Below the pieces are notes generated by a model, which saw only the letters and a program-made list of their open reading frames with translations, did not search any database and was not told the DNA's origin. A stretch of DNA of 64,000 nucleotides from Bradyrhizobium sp. SK17 (GTDB lineage: Bacteria > Pseudomonadota > Alphaproteobacteria > Rhizobiales > Xanthobacteraceae), in NCBI RefSeq assembly GCF_002831585.1, contig NZ_CP025113.1, forward strand, positions 5,409,001 to 5,473,000, given 5' to 3'. Positions 43,085-54,840 of this stretch are shown piece by piece (the first letter of the stretch is position 1; every line of letters begins with the position of its first letter). A program made the translations under genes and the position numbers.

Positions 43085-43333
43085 TCAAGCCGGTGCGTCC
43101 TCACCACCCTCGAACAGCTGAATCGGAGCCCCAGGCATGATGGTCGAGATTGCGTGCTTGTAGACCAGCTGCGAATGACCATCGCGCCGCAACAGCAAGC
43201 AGAAATTGTCGAACCAAGTGACAATGCCCTGCAGCTTGACTCCGTTGACCAGAAATATCGTCAGTGGCGTTTTTGTCTTACGAACGTGATTAAGGAAGGT
43301 GTCTTGTAGATTTTGTGCGCGGTCTGCCGCCAT
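43085..43333 (-). CDS. hfq: RNA-binding protein Hfq
   Basis: An 82-residue Sm-like RNA chaperone: Sm1 [36 protein letters not shown] and Sm2 [12 protein letters not shown]. It forms hexamers that pair small RNAs with mRNAs. First of the pair hfq-hflX. A 7-bp inverted repeat GCGTAGC / GCTACGC (43438-43464) lies 105 bp upstream and may be part of its control region. Confidence 0.97.
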   Translation of the reverse strand: MAADRAQNLQDTFLNHVRKTKTPLTIFLVNGVKLQGIVTWFDNFCLLLRRDGHSQLVYKHAISTIMPGAPIQLFEGGEDAPA

Positions 43334-43704
43334 TGTTTTTGTCCCGCAAGCTTGTGCTTCTTTTTATTGAACCGGTTGCTGCTCTCTGACGGAGCCTCCT
43401 CCGGCTGCCCGCCTGCCCTGAGATCCCCCTCTGGCAGGCGTAGCGGTAGGATTAGAGGCTACGCGCGGTTTTAAGGCAAGCCGGTTCGCGTAACAGTCGG
43501 TAGGAACACGGTGGCATTTCTAAGAAAGGGCGGGGAAAGAGACGAATATTCTCGTGGAGAGTGGATAAATCCCCGGTTGTGCCGGCCCCGCTCTCGCCTC
43601 GTCCCCCGTCCCGGGCCCCAGATCGGGCAACCGGCTCGCCGGGAGCCGATTGCCGGGACTGCGCACCGGGCCACCGGTCGGCGACCGGCCCGGCGATGCC
43701 GGGG
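43334..43704. other. Intergenic gap between hfq and ntrX
   Basis: No gene is supported in these 371 bases. It contains the inverted repeat GCGTAGC/GCTACGC (43438-43464), an AT-richer patch around 43500-43565 that would suit the hfq promoter, and close to the ntrX end a small hairpin CCGGTC-GGC-GACCGG (43674-43688) that may serve as a weak terminator for the ntr operon. No tRNA-like cloverleaf is recognised. Confidence 0.5.
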
Positions 43705-45075
43705 TCAGCCGACCCCGAGCGCCTTCAGCTTGCGATGCAGCGCCGAGCGCTCCATGCCGACGAACTCCGCGGTGCGCGAGATATTGCCCGAGAAGCGGCT
43801 GATCTGGGCGATCAAATAGTCCCGCTCGAACACCTCGCGCGCCTCGCGCAACGGCAGCCCCATGATGTGCTCGCCATTGTTGGAGGTCGGCATCGCCGGC
43901 ACCATCGAGCCGACGTCCTGCGGCAGCATGTCGGCGGTGATGATCGCCTCGGGGCCGCCGCCGGCCAGGATCATCACGCGCTCGACATTGTTGCGGAGCT
44001 GGCGGACGTTGCCCGGCCAGACATGCGATTGCAGCACCGCCATCGCGTCCTGCCCGATCTGCCGCTTCGGCAGGCCGGTCGTGACCGAGATCTGGTCCAT
44101 GAAATAGTCGATCAGCTCCGGGATGTCCTCACGGCGCTCCGACAGCGGCGGCACCCGGATCGGCACCACCGAGAGCCGATGGTAGAGGTCCTCGCGGAAA
44201 CGGCCCGCGGCGATCTCTTCCTCCAAATTGCGCGCGGTCGAGGAGATGATGCGGACGTCGACATGGACCTTGCTGGTGCCGCCCTGGCGCTGGAAGGTCT
44301 GATCGACCAGCACGCGCAGGATCTTGTTCTGGGTCTCGCGCGGCATGTCCGCGATCTCGTCGATGAACAGCGTGCCGCCATGCGCTTCCTCGAGCGCACC
44401 CGCCTTACGCTGCTGCTCGCCGTTCGATCCCTCGATGCCGAACAGTTCGAGCTCCATGCGCTCCGGCGTGATCGCGGCGGCGTTGATCACCACGAACGGC
44501 CCCTCGGCACGCCCCGAGGCGTGATGCAGCGTGCGCGCGGCGAGCTCCTTGCCGGCGCCGGAGGGACCGACGATCAGGATGCGGCTGTTGGCCTTGGCGG
44601 CGCGGTCGATGGTCTGGCGGAGCTGGTTCATGCAGGCCGAACGGCCGGTCAGCACGCTCGCCGCCGGCGCCAGTTGCTTGAGCTCCTTCACCTCGCGCCT
44701 CAGCCGCGATGTCTCCAGCGCTCGCGTCGCGACCAGGATCAGCCGGTCCGACTTGAACGGCTTCTCGATGAAGTCGTAGGCGCCGCGCTTGATCGCGGCG
44801 ACTGCGGTTTCGATGTTGCCGTGGCCGGAGATCATCACGACCGGCAGATCGGCATTGTCCTTCTTGATCTGCTCCAGCAGTTGCAGGCCGTCGAGCTTGG
44901 AGCCTTGCAGCCAGATGTCGAGGAAGACCAGGTTCGGGCGGCGGTTGGCGATCTCGGCCAGCGCCGAATCGCTGTCGCGCGCGGTGCGGGTGGAGAAGCC
45001 CTCGTCGTCCAGAATGCCCGCAACAAGGTCGCGAATGTCAGCTTCGTCGTCGACAATCAGAATGTCACTTGCCAT
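43705..45075 (-). CDS. ntrX: Nitrogen assimilation response regulator NtrX
   Basis: A 456-residue response regulator: receiver domain (ILIVDDEADIRDLVAGILDDEGF with phospho-Asp in NLVFLDIWLQGS), AAA+ domain with Walker A GPSGAGKE near 167 and FIDEIADMPRE, and a C-terminal Fis-type HTH (NISRTAEFVGMERSALHRKLKALG). As in other alphaproteobacterial NtrX proteins, the GAFTGA loop that contacts sigma-54 is missing (the region reads GIEGSNGEQQRKAGALEEA), so it need not be a classical sigma-54 activator. 17 bp after ntrY. Confidence 0.96.
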   Translation of the reverse strand: MASDILIVDDEADIRDLVAGILDDEGFSTRTARDSDSALAEIANRRPNLVFLDIWLQGSKLDGLQLLEQIKKDNADLPVVMISGHGNIETAVAAIKRGAYDFIEKPFKSDRLILVATRALETSRLRREVKELKQLAPAASVLTGRSACMNQLRQTIDRAAKANSRILIVGPSGAGKELAARTLHHASGRAEGPFVVINAAAITPERMELELFGIEGSNGEQQRKAGALEEAHGGTLFIDEIADMPRETQNKILRVLVDQTFQRQGGTSKVHVDVRIISSTARNLEEEIAAGRFREDLYHRLSVVPIRVPPLSERREDIPELIDYFMDQISVTTGLPKRQIGQDAMAVLQSHVWPGNVRQLRNNVERVMILAGGGPEAIITADMLPQDVGSMVPAMPTSNNGEHIMGLPLREAREVFERDYLIAQISRFSGNISRTAEFVGMERSALHRKLKALGVG

Positions 45076-45092
45076 GGGTTACACCTGCCTTG

Positions 45093-47528
45093 TCAGTCGC
45101 CCGTCGCGGCTTTGGATCTGGGTTCGTGGATTGTTGGCTCTTGAGCGCCCGGCTCTCGATCCGGCTCTTGGATTTTTGGTTCATTGTTGGTCGCCTCTGC
45201 CGGGCCGTTGGTCGGCTGCTCCGGCGGATTTTTTTCACTGGTGGGAGCGGTCGCTTCCGGTTTCACGTCCGGCTTCTGTTCCTTGCTTTCGGGCTTGGCT
45301 GGCTGGCCCGTGACTGAGAAGCGCAACCGCATCCAGGCACCGCGCTGGCCCTCGCGGAAATCGGAAGCGTCCTTGAGCTCGATGCGGCCACCATGGTCCT
45401 CCAGAACGCGGCCGACGATCGCCAGCCCCAGGCCGGTGCCCTTGGCCCGCGTCGTGACATAGGGTTCGAGCAGCCGGGAACGGGCGACCTTGGGCAGGCC
45501 GATGCCGTTGTCGACGACGTCGATCAGGATGTCGTCGTTCTCACGCTGTGCGACGACATCGATGCGGCCCTTGCCGAGCTCCTCTCGCGGGACCTGCTCG
45601 ATCGCCTCGGTGGCGTTCTTGATGATGTTGGTCAGCGCTTGCGAGATCAGCCGGCGATCGAATTGCGCGGGCAACGGCGACTGCTTGATGTCGGCCTCGA
45701 TGTCGAGATCGGGATGCGCGACCTTCATCAGGAACACCGCCTGACGCACGACGTCGGCGACATCCTCGCCTTCCATCACCGGCTTCGGCATCCGCGCGAA
45801 GCGCGAGAACTCGTCGACCATGCGCCTGATATCGTCCACCTGGCGGACAATGGTGTCGGTGCATTGCTCGAAGATCGACTTGTCCTTCTCTTCGGTGATG
45901 GTCTTGCCGAATTTGCGGCGGATGCGCTCGGCCGAGAGCTGGATCGGGGTCAACGGGTTCTTGATCTCGTGAGCGATGCGGCGGGCGACGTCGCCCCAGG
46001 CCGAGGTGCGCTGCGCGGAGACCAGTTCAGTAATGTCGTCGAGCGTGATGATGTAGCTGTCGCGCGACTGGCTGGTCTGCTCGGCGGAGACCCGAACCGA
46101 CAGATTGCGCTCGTTGCCGTCGCGCAGGATCGTGACCTGCCCCTGCACCAGGCGCTGCGTGCCCTCGCGGGCGGTCTTCATCATCTCGTCGAGCTCGGGC
46201 AGCACGTCCGAGAGCGGATGACCGAGCGTCTCCGACTCGGCATGCCCGATCAGCTTCTCGGCCGAGCGGTTGAGGATGCCGACGCTGCCGGAGCCATCGA
46301 CCCCGATGATACCGGCAGAGGCCGAGGACAGCACCGCCTCGATGAAGCGGCGGCGGCTGTCGATGGTCTCGGAGGCATCGACCAGCTCGTTGCGCTGGGT
46401 GCGCAGCTCCTGGGTCATCTTGTTGAAGATTTCACCGAGCAGCGCGAGGTCGCTGGCGGATTTGTGCACCGGCACCTGGACGTTGAGATTGCCGGTCGAC
46501 ACCTCGCTAGCCGCGCCCATCAGCTGACGAATCGGTGACACCAATCCGTTGGCGAAGTTAAGCCCGATCAGGACCGAGGCCATCAGCACGGTGAGCGCGA
46601 TCACCGCGAACATCAGCCCCAACGCCACCTGGATGCCGAGCCTGCGGGTCTCGAGTTCGGCATACTGGGCCGCGCTGGTCTGGGTCTGCTTGAGCTGGGC
46701 GACGACAGTGGGATCCAGCAGGCGCGCCACATAAAGAAACATGTCGTCATAGGCGCGCAGGCGGACCACGGAAGCGACGTAGTTTTCGGGAAAAACCGAG
46801 ATTTTCGGCTCGGTTTCGTTGACCTCCTTGAGGATTTCGGACGGTGGAGGTTCGTATTTCAGGTGAGCGCCGGTGTTGGCTTCCTCGACGACGTTTCCGT
46901 TCTTGTCCATCAGCACGGCGATCGGCAGATTGCGCGCCACGGCACCGGCGGTCAGGAGCTGCAAAAACGACATGCGATCCTGGTCATAGAGCGGCCGCGC
47001 ATGGGCGAGGTCATTGGCCATCGCCAGCGTGTCGCCGTTGATGAGCTGCGCATGCTCCTGCATGTAGGCGCTGGCGATCGTCAGCGAGTTCTGGATCACC
47101 AGCTTCGTCGGGCCCGAGAACACCCGGTCGAGGCCACGCTCGATGGTGACGTTGGCGACGATCGACACCAGCACGGCCGGCAGCACCGCGATCACCGAGA
47201 ACAGGCCAACGATCTGGACGTGCAGCCGCGCAGCCGCCCGGCCGCGCCGCCTCGCCTGCACCATTTGCCAGACTTCCCGGACGATGATGCCGACCAGCAG
47301 CAGGATCGTGCCGGCGTTGATCATCAGGAAGGAGCGGACCACCTCGGAGGTCGGTTCGATCGGGGTCAGCCCGGTCAGCACCAGGAAGGTCAGGAAGGCG
47401 GACAACAGCGCGATCGCGACGGCGAACGGCGCCAGCCAACGACGCAAGGGGAAGCCCCTCGCCGCTTTATTGGGCTCGGCCGGTGCGGACGCATGTAACG
47501 TCGAAGCGGTGGTCTCTGCGCTGGTCAT
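45093..47528 (-). CDS. ntrY: Sensor histidine kinase NtrY
   Basis: An 811-residue membrane sensor kinase partner of NtrX. There are three membrane helices in the first 120 residues and one near 310, then HAMP (about 330-385), PAS (about 410-510), HisKA with the phospho-His in [21 protein letters not shown], and a HATPase domain (VDNGIGLPKVARSRLLEPYVTTRAKGTGLGLAIV). The last ~65 residues are a Pro/Glu/Lys-rich low-complexity tail, an extension beyond the kinase core. A 182-bp gap with a small stem-loop (47679-47691) separates it from ntrC. Confidence 0.95.
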   Translation of the reverse strand: MTSAETTASTLHASAPAEPNKAARGFPLRRWLAPFAVAIALLSAFLTFLVLTGLTPIEPTSEVVRSFLMINAGTILLLVGIIVREVWQMVQARRRGRAAARLHVQIVGLFSVIAVLPAVLVSIVANVTIERGLDRVFSGPTKLVIQNSLTIASAYMQEHAQLINGDTLAMANDLAHARPLYDQDRMSFLQLLTAGAVARNLPIAVLMDKNGNVVEEANTGAHLKYEPPPSEILKEVNETEPKISVFPENYVASVVRLRAYDDMFLYVARLLDPTVVAQLKQTQTSAAQYAELETRRLGIQVALGLMFAVIALTVLMASVLIGLNFANGLVSPIRQLMGAASEVSTGNLNVQVPVHKSASDLALLGEIFNKMTQELRTQRNELVDASETIDSRRRFIEAVLSSASAGIIGVDGSGSVGILNRSAEKLIGHAESETLGHPLSDVLPELDEMMKTAREGTQRLVQGQVTILRDGNERNLSVRVSAEQTSQSRDSYIITLDDITELVSAQRTSAWGDVARRIAHEIKNPLTPIQLSAERIRRKFGKTITEEKDKSIFEQCTDTIVRQVDDIRRMVDEFSRFARMPKPVMEGEDVADVVRQAVFLMKVAHPDLDIEADIKQSPLPAQFDRRLISQALTNIIKNATEAIEQVPREELGKGRIDVVAQRENDDILIDVVDNGIGLPKVARSRLLEPYVTTRAKGTGLGLAIVGRVLEDHGGRIELKDASDFREGQRGAWMRLRFSVTGQPAKPESKEQKPDVKPEATAPTSEKNPPEQPTNGPAEATNNEPKIQEPDREPGAQEPTIHEPRSKAATGD

Positions 47529-47710
47529 ACCGGCAATTGAGCTGATGGCGATCGCCCGCGGGAATTGCGGACTGATGCAATCATATCACATTGTTGCCGA
47601 ATTACGACATTTCCGCGGCGCAAACCGCACTGCGGCGCCGTGTCCGCAAAACCATTTGTGACCGATCGATAACGGCAGGTGGCGGAGCCACTCTTGCCGC
47701 CGCGTCTGCC

Positions 47711-49153
<1,443 letters not shown>

Positions 49154-49162
49154 TGGTGTTCC

Positions 49163-50338
49163 TCATCGTGCATCCTGAGAGGCAGGCGACGGCGTACCCG
49201 GAACGTCATCGCGGTTGCTTTGGTCGAGTTGCTTGGCGGCGCTGTACACCGGCAGCAGTACGCGGAAAGTGGTCTTGCGCGGCTGCGACTCGCATTCGAT
49301 GATGCCGCCGTGATCGCCGATGATCTTGGCGACCAGCGCGAGGCCGAGCCCGCTGCCGGTCTGCTTGGTGGTGACGAACGGATCGAACAGGTTCGGCAGC
49401 AGGTCTTCCGGCACGCCCGAGCCGTTGTCCTTGACGCAGAATTCGAGCGGCAGCGAGACTCGCGATTTCTTGCCGGGTACCGACAGCCGTACGCCCGGCC
49501 GGAACGCGGTGGTGAGCTGGATCTCCGCATCGGTCCCGAGATCGGCAACCGCCTCGGCCGCGTTCTTCACCAGATTGAGGAAGACCTGGATCAGCTGGTC
49601 CTGGTTGGCGAGCACCGGCGGTAGCGACGGATCGTAATCCTCGATGAAACGGACGTTGCGGGCGAAGCCGGACTGCGCCAGCCGCTTCACATGATCGAGC
49701 ACCGAATGGATGTTGACCGGCCCGCGAGCCACCGGACGGTCGTCGCCGAACACCTCCATGCGATCGACCAGGGTGACGATGCGATCGGCCTCGTCGCAGA
49801 TCAGCCGTGTCAGCAGCCGGTCCTCGGACGAGGCCTGCTGCTCCAGCAGCTGGGCCGCGCCGCGGATGCCGGACAGCGGGTTCTTGATCTCATGGGCGAG
49901 CATCGCCGCCAGCGCGATCACCGAGCGCGCCGCGCTGCGGTGGGTGAGCTGGCGGTCCATCTTGTCGGCGATGGTGCGCTCCTGCAGCATCACCACGATG
50001 TGGCCGGGCCGCTCGGTCAGCGGCGCGACATGGAGGTCGACCTGGCGATCGCCGCCGATCCGCGGCGTGCCGAGATCGACCTTGTATTCGTTGACCGGCG
50101 AGCCGCTCGCCCGCACCTGCTCGATCAGCGCCAGCAGCGGGCTGCCGAACGGCACCAGCTCCTTGAGCGATTGCCGCCGCAGGAACTGGGTCGAGATCTC
50201 GAAGAAGGATTCGGCGGCGATGTTGGCGTCGACGATCCGCCCGTCGGGCGCGACCAGCAGCACCGGATTGGGCAGCGCGTTGAGGATGGCCTCTCCGTCG
50301 GTCGGCACGGGCCGGCGAAACTCCATGGCTGACGTCAT
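49163..50338 (-). CDS. ntrB: Nitrogen regulation sensor kinase NtrB
   Basis: A 391-residue cytosolic sensor kinase: N-terminal PAS (about 15-110), HisKA with phospho-His in [21 protein letters not shown], and a HATPase domain ending [27 protein letters not shown]. Its activity on NtrC is set by PII protein. Its ATG overlaps the dusB stop (ATGA at 50335-50338), showing translational coupling within the dusB-ntrBC operon. Confidence 0.97.
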   Translation of the reverse strand: MTSAMEFRRPVPTDGEAILNALPNPVLLVAPDGRIVDANIAAESFFEISTQFLRRQSLKELVPFGSPLLALIEQVRASGSPVNEYKVDLGTPRIGGDRQVDLHVAPLTERPGHIVVMLQERTIADKMDRQLTHRSAARSVIALAAMLAHEIKNPLSGIRGAAQLLEQQASSEDRLLTRLICDEADRIVTLVDRMEVFGDDRPVARGPVNIHSVLDHVKRLAQSGFARNVRFIEDYDPSLPPVLANQDQLIQVFLNLVKNAAEAVADLGTDAEIQLTTAFRPGVRLSVPGKKSRVSLPLEFCVKDNGSGVPEDLLPNLFDPFVTTKQTGSGLGLALVAKIIGDHGGIIECESQPRKTTFRVLLPVYSAAKQLDQSNRDDVPGTPSPASQDAR

Positions 50339-51369
50339 GCGGCAGCACTCCAGGCAAAGTCGTCGTAGGCTTCCTCGAGCGCGCGATGCACGCTGGATGG
50401 CTCCTCCGAGGTCAGGATGGTCTGCCGCCAGCTCTTCAGCGTCGCCGCCGGCGCACAGCTATAGGCCGCCGCGGTCTCCAGCGCCCAGCCGAGATGCTTG
50501 CGCGCATGCTTGAGCCCGATGCGCAGGCCATAGTGGCTGCACACCTCGTCATAGAGCGCGCGTACATGCTTGAGCTGCTCGGCGAGCGACGGTGCGGCCT
50601 CTGCGATGCCGGTCTCGAGGCGCCGGCCGATCTGGCCCGGCAACCAAGGCTGCCCCTGGGCGCCGCGGCCGATCATCACGGCGTCGGCGCCGGACAGCTC
50701 CAGCGCGGCGACGGCCTTGTCGAACGAGGTGATGTCGCCATTGACCACGAGCGGGATGGTCACGGCATCCTTGACTGCGCGCACCGCATTCCAGTTCGCC
50801 TCGCCCTTGTAGAACTGGCAGCGGGTGCGGCCATGCACGGTGATCATCTGCACGCCCGACGCCTCGGCGCGGCGCGCCAGTTCGGGCGCATTGAGCGAGT
50901 TGTCGTCCCAGCCGAGCCGCATCTTCAGCGTTACCGGCACCTTGACCGCCGACAGCGTCGCCTCGATCAGCGTGACGGCGTGGTCGAGATTGCGCATCAG
51001 CGCCGAGCCGGACTGGCCGCCGGTGACGTGGCGCGCCGGGCAGCCCATATTGATGTCGATGATGTCCGCGCCGGCGCCCTCGGCGATCCGCGCGCCCTCC
51101 GCCATCCAATGCGCCTGGCAGCCGGCGAGCTGGACCACATGCGGTCCGATCCCCGCTGCCTCGCAACGCAGCTTCGACATCGGCTTGCCGTTCACCAGGT
51201 CGTCGCTGGCGGTCATCTCGGAGACCACCAAGCCGGCACCGAGGCGGGCGGCGAGTCGCCGGAAAGGCGCATCGGTGATGCCGGACATGGGCGCGAGGAG
51301 AACCCGATTGGCGACGGCAATATCACCTATCTTCAAGGGGTTACGAGCGGTACTTTGCACGCCGGTCAC
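50335..51369 (-). CDS. dusB: tRNA-dihydrouridine synthase DusB
   Basis: A 344-residue FMN enzyme (NifR3 type) reducing uridine in t[20 protein letters not shown] near 26, [22 protein letters not shown] near 107 (catalytic Cys), [19 protein letters not shown] near 175 and [12 protein letters not shown] start at 51369. First gene of the classical alphaproteobacterial dusB-ntrBC-ntrYX cluster. Confidence 0.95.
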   Translation of the reverse strand: MTGVQSTARNPLKIGDIAVANRVLLAPMSGITDAPFRRLAARLGAGLVVSEMTASDDLVNGKPMSKLRCEAAGIGPHVVQLAGCQAHWMAEGARIAEGAGADIIDINMGCPARHVTGGQSGSALMRNLDHAVTLIEATLSAVKVPVTLKMRLGWDDNSLNAPELARRAEASGVQMITVHGRTRCQFYKGEANWNAVRAVKDAVTIPLVVNGDITSFDKAVAALELSGADAVMIGRGAQGQPWLPGQIGRRLETGIAEAAPSLAEQLKHVRALYDEVCSHYGLRIGLKHARKHLGWALETAAAYSCAPAATLKSWRQTILTSEEPSSVHRALEEAYDDFAWSAAA

Positions 51370-51424
51370 AGCCGTCTCATCGTTTTGTCAGCCACGCCAT
51401 TGCGGCTGACGAGGCCTATTCTGC

Positions 51425-51489
51425 GCACAATTCTTGTGCAGTCAAGGTTCATGCCTACGGTTTAGACATTTCTACCACTTGCGCAAGTG
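51425..51489. promoter_or_regulatory. Two palindromes in the dusB/ispDF divergent gap
   Basis: GCACAA-TTC-TTGTGC (51425-51439) and the perfect 14-bp palindrome CACTTGCGCAAGTG (51476-51489) lie 36 bp apart between the divergent starts of dusB (51369) and ispDF (51622). They look like operator sites. The 252-bp gap holds no gene. No sigma-54 (-24/-12) promoter was recognised. Confidence 0.45.
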
Positions 51490-51621
51490 CACTGCAACAA
51501 AATCTGCTTTTCCCACAGTCATCGGCAAACGCTCTGTTTTTGCGCAGCGGTCATGCTAAGGGCTGTGCGCGGCGACATCAGCCGTCCCCCTCATCCCCGA
51601 TTCGTCTGTCATTGGTTCAAA

Positions 51622-52833
51622 ATGCCGAAGCCTGAGCGTACCGCAGCCATCCTTGTCGCAGCCGGCCGTGGACTGCGCGCCGGCGCTGGCGGTCCGAAGC
51701 AATACCGGACGATCGGCGGACAGACGGTGATCTACCGCGCCATGCAGGCGTTCTCCGCACATCCTGATGTCTTCGCGGTGCAGCCCGTGGTCAATCCCGA
51801 CGACGCGGCGCTGTTCAGCGAGGCGGTCGCCGGCCTGCGCCATCAGCCGCCGACACCGGGCGGTGCGACCCGGCAGGCCTCGGTCCATGCCGGGCTCGAG
51901 GCACTGGCCAGCGCGAAGCCCGACATCGTGCTGATCCACGATGCCGCCCGCCCCTTCGTCACGGAGGCGGTGATCGCGCGCGCGATCGCAGCCGCCGGCC
52001 GTACCGGTGCCGCGATCCCGGTGGTGCCGGTGACAGACACGATCAAGCTCACCGGCGATACCGGCGATGTCGAAGGCACGCCGGAGCGCGCGCGCCTGCG
52101 GATCGCGCAGACGCCACAGGCCTTTCGCTTTGACGTGATATTGGAAGCGCATCGTCGCGCGGCACGCGAGGGCCGCAGCGATTTCACCGACGATGCGGCG
52201 CTCGCTGAATGGGCGGGATTGACGGTTGCGACATTTGAAGGTGATCCTGCCAATATGAAGCTCACTACACCGGAAGATTTCGTGCGCGAGGAAGCCCGGC
52301 TCGCCAGCCAGCTCGGCGACATCAGGACCGGCACCGGCTACGACGTGCACGCCTTCGGCGAAGGCGATCACGTTATGATCTGCGGCGTGCGCGTGCCGCA
52401 CAGCAAGGGTTTCCTGGCGCATTCCGACGGCGACGTCGGGCTGCATGCGCTAGTCGACGCGATCCTCGGCGCGCTGGCGGACGGCGACATCGGCTCGCAC
52501 TTCCCGCCGAGCGACGCCAGGTGGAAGGGCGCCTCCTCCGACCAGTTCCTGAAATACGCCGTCGAGCGCGTCACCGCGCGCGGCGGCCGGATCGCCAATC
52601 TCGAAGTGACCCTGATCTGCGAGCGGCCGAAGATCGGCCCGCTGCGTGACACCATGCGAGCCAAGATCGCCGAGATCTCCGGCGTCCACATCTCGCGCGT
52701 CGCAGTCAAGGCGACCACCAGCGAACGGCTCGGCTTCACCGGCCGCGAGGAAGGCATCGCGGCGACCGCGAGCGCCACGGTCCGCCTGCCCTGGAATGAT
52801 CAAGGTTGGGACGACAAGAGCTGGGGTGCGTGA
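51622..52833 (+). CDS. ispDF: Bifunctional IspD/IspF (MEP pathway)
   Basis: A 403-residue fusion. The N-terminal IspD domain (about 1-230) has [21 protein letters not shown] and [10 protein letters not shown] and transfers CMP to methylerythritol phosphate. The C-terminal IspF domain (about 240-395) has [21 protein letters not shown] with the zinc-binding Asp and His, [21 protein letters not shown] and [19 protein letters not shown] and cyclises the product. The fused form is usual in alphaproteobacteria. The start at 51622 gives a complete IspD; a clear ribosome site is not seen. Confidence 0.95.
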   Translation: MPKPERTAAILVAAGRGLRAGAGGPKQYRTIGGQTVIYRAMQAFSAHPDVFAVQPVVNPDDAALFSEAVAGLRHQPPTPGGATRQASVHAGLEALASAKPDIVLIHDAARPFVTEAVIARAIAAAGRTGAAIPVVPVTDTIKLTGDTGDVEGTPERARLRIAQTPQAFRFDVILEAHRRAAREGRSDFTDDAALAEWAGLTVATFEGDPANMKLTTPEDFVREEARLASQLGDIRTGTGYDVHAFGEGDHVMICGVRVPHSKGFLAHSDGDVGLHALVDAILGALADGDIGSHFPPSDARWKGASSDQFLKYAVERVTARGGRIANLEVTLICERPKIGPLRDTMRAKIAEISGVHISRVAVKATTSERLGFTGREEGIAATASATVRLPWNDQGWDDKSWGA

Positions 52834-52834
52834 C

Positions 52835-53434
52835 ATGGGCGGCAGCGACGCTCGTGCCCTCTCCCGCGCGCTGCTCGACCTGTGCCGGATGCGCAAGCTG
52901 ACGATCGCGACCGCCGAGTCCTGCACCGGCGGCCTGGTCGCCGGTGCGCTCACCGACATCCCCGGCTCTTCCGACGTGATCGACCGCGGCTTCGTGACCT
53001 ATTCGAACGAGGCCAAGCGGGCGATGCTCGGCGTCAAGGCGGCGACGCTGGAAACATTTGGCGCGGTCAGCAAGGAAACCGCGACCGCGATGGCGATCGG
53101 CGCGCTGGAGAAAGCCGGCGTCGACCTTGCGGTCTCGATCACCGGCATTGCGGGTCCGGGCGGCGCGACGCCGGGCAAGCCGGTCGGCCTGGTGCATTTC
53201 GCGGTCGCCGCGCGTGACGGCCGCATCATTCACCGCGAACAGCGCTTTGGCGCGATCGGCCGCAGCACCGTCCGCCAGCGCTCGGTCGTGGAAGCGTTGC
53301 GCATGCTGATGGAGCTTGCCCGCCCCCCACAGGCCGCCAAGCCCCGTCGCGAAGCCGCCAGTAGGCTGCGGCCGCGGGTGGCCCGGTCGCCACGCAGCCA
53401 TGCCGCGAAGCGGCGGCGGCCGCCGCGCGGCTGA
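52835..53434 (+). CDS. pncC: CinA-family nicotinamide-nucleotide amidase
   Basis: A 199-residue CinA C-terminal domain protein (PncC), deamidating NMN to NaMN in pyridine nucleotide salvage. ATAESCTGGLVAGALTDIPGSS with the catalytic Ser near 29-30, SNEAKRAMLGV, and SITGIAGPGGATPGKPVGLV are the family segments. It starts 1 bp after the ispDF stop, so the two are cotranscribed. The last ~30 residues are Arg/Pro/Ala-rich, an extension beyond the usual ~165 residues. Confidence 0.92.
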   Translation: MGGSDARALSRALLDLCRMRKLTIATAESCTGGLVAGALTDIPGSSDVIDRGFVTYSNEAKRAMLGVKAATLETFGAVSKETATAMAIGALEKAGVDLAVSITGIAGPGGATPGKPVGLVHFAVAARDGRIIHREQRFGAIGRSTVRQRSVVEALRMLMELARPPQAAKPRREAASRLRPRVARSPRSHAAKRRRPPRG

Positions 53435-53478
53435 GACCGGCCGCGGGACCGGCCTCGGCATGCTGACCCGCTCTTGAT

Positions 53479-54138
53479 TCACGTCAGGTTCTTGCGACGC
53501 TCGAGCTCTGCCTCAGTTGGCGTTTCGAATTCGAACGAGCCGGTCTTCACCTCGCCGTCTGGGACGTATTTGGCGTGGATGATGCCGGACGGCATGACCT
53601 GCGAAGACACCAGCTTCAGATTGCCTGGCTTGCCGCTGTCGGCGAACAGGCGCTTGCCCTTGCCGAGGATGAGCGGCGCGATGAAGAGATTGAGCTCATC
53701 CACGAGGCCCGCGGCGAGCAATGTCTTGAGGAAATCGCTCGATCCCTGAGTGAGGAGATTCGGTCCGTCGGACTGCTTCAGCTCCTTCAAGGCGCCGACG
53801 GCGTCGGTCCCCAGCGTCTCGCTGTTCTGCCAGCTCAGCTTGCGGGTGGCATCGCGCGTGGCGACATATTTTGTGATGCGATCGAACAACGGGCCGATCG
53901 GATCGCTCTTGTCGACATAGGGCCAGTGCGCGGCAAAGATGTCGTAGGTCTTGCGGCCAAGCAGCAGGTCGAACGGACTGGCGAGCATTTCGCCGATGAC
54001 CTCGCCGGTCTTCTCATCGAACAGCGGCGCGAACCAGCCGCCGAAGCTGAAGCCGCCGATCGGATCTTCCTGCGGGCCGCCCGGGGACTGCATGACGCCG
54101 TCCAGGCTGATGAAGGCGCCAACAACAATCTTTCTCAC
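53479..54138 (-). CDS. RibD C-terminal/DHFR-like reductase family protein
   Basis: A 219-residue protein of the dihydrofolate-reductase-like RibD_C group (YyaP/YwjB type): MRKIVVGAFISLDGVMQSPGGPQEDP at the N-terminus, LLLGRKTYDIFAAHWP near 58, LLTQGSSDFLKTLLAAGLVDELNLFIAPLILGKGKRLF near 127. GTG start. These proteins bind NADPH; the substrate is generally unknown. Single gene, convergent with pncC. Confidence 0.85.
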   Translation of the reverse strand: MRKIVVGAFISLDGVMQSPGGPQEDPIGGFSFGGWFAPLFDEKTGEVIGEMLASPFDLLLGRKTYDIFAAHWPYVDKSDPIGPLFDRITKYVATRDATRKLSWQNSETLGTDAVGALKELKQSDGPNLLTQGSSDFLKTLLAAGLVDELNLFIAPLILGKGKRLFADSGKPGNLKLVSSQVMPSGIIHAKYVPDGEVKTGSFEFETPTEAELERRKNLT

Positions 54139-54415
54139 TTCAAGCTCCCTGGGTGATCATCATCGAGATGCCCCCAGGACGACGTGGATCGGGAGAATCC
54201 GACACGCTGCGCGAAATTCTTCGCAGGATTTCTGGCAGTGCCGTCCCATCGCGCGAATCCCGGTCACGCCAGATCAGGCATGCGCCGGCCGTGTCAATTG
54301 CGACTTAGTGACACCATTTCAGGTGGAACCCTGACGCCGCTTCGCCGTTTTTTCCTGTTCCAACTCTGCCGTTTCAACCGTTCTTCGAACGGCAAAATCC
54401 CACAACAAGGAGAAA

Positions 54416-54811
54416 ATGATGAAGTTGGGAACTTTGGTCGTGACCGCAATCACTGCCGGTGCCATGACGTTGACCACGATTGCCCCTTCGGTCGCCGCGC
54501 CGCTCGCGCCCGCCCGGTTGCAGGACCAGCCCACCTCCGTCGAGCATGTGCAGTATCGTCACTGGCATGGCGGCGGCCCGCGCTATGGCTATCGCGGTGG
54601 TTATCGCGGCGGATACCACCATCACCACGGCGGCGGAAACGGCGCGGCGATCATCGGCGGTCTTGCGGCCGGTGCCATCATTGGCGGCGCGATCGCGGCG
54701 AGCCAGGCCAAGGCCAACAACGACGCCTATTGCTCTCAGCGCTTCCGTTCCTACGACCCGGCTTCGGGCACCTACATCGCGAAAGGTGGCGTGCGCCGTT
54801 CCTGTCCGTAA
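54416..54811 (+). CDS. BA14K-family secreted protein
   Basis: A 131-residue exported protein: signal peptide to about residue 27 (SVAA), a middle part rich in His, Gly, Tyr and Arg (HWHGGGPRYGYRGGYRGGYHHHHGGG), a hydrophobic Gly/Ala helix (AAIIGGLAAGAIIGGAIAAS) with small-residue packing motifs, and the C-terminal BA14K signature YCSQRFRSYDPASGTYIAKGG ending in a Cys-Pro. Members are surface or periplasmic proteins; the Brucella homologue is lectin-like. AAGGAG precedes the start. Followed by a terminator-like hairpin. Confidence 0.87.
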   Translation: MMKLGTLVVTAITAGAMTLTTIAPSVAAPLAPARLQDQPTSVEHVQYRHWHGGGPRYGYRGGYRGGYHHHHGGGNGAAIIGGLAAGAIIGGAIAASQAKANNDAYCSQRFRSYDPASGTYIAKGGVRRSCP

Positions 54812-54840
54812 GTCGGCGCCCCCCACACAGATCATTTGTG

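Noticed and set aside
43334..43704. A tRNA or small RNA gene between hfq and ntrX
   Set aside because: No cloverleaf or T-loop consensus was found by eye; only short inverted repeats are present. A covariance-model scan would settle it.
44380..44470. Loss of GAFTGA in NtrX as a novel defect
   Set aside because: Alphaproteobacterial NtrX proteins generally lack it, so this is normal for the family.
51538..51621. An earlier start for ispDF at 51487
   Set aside because: It would add 45 residues without IspD similarity and overlap the palindromes of the control region.
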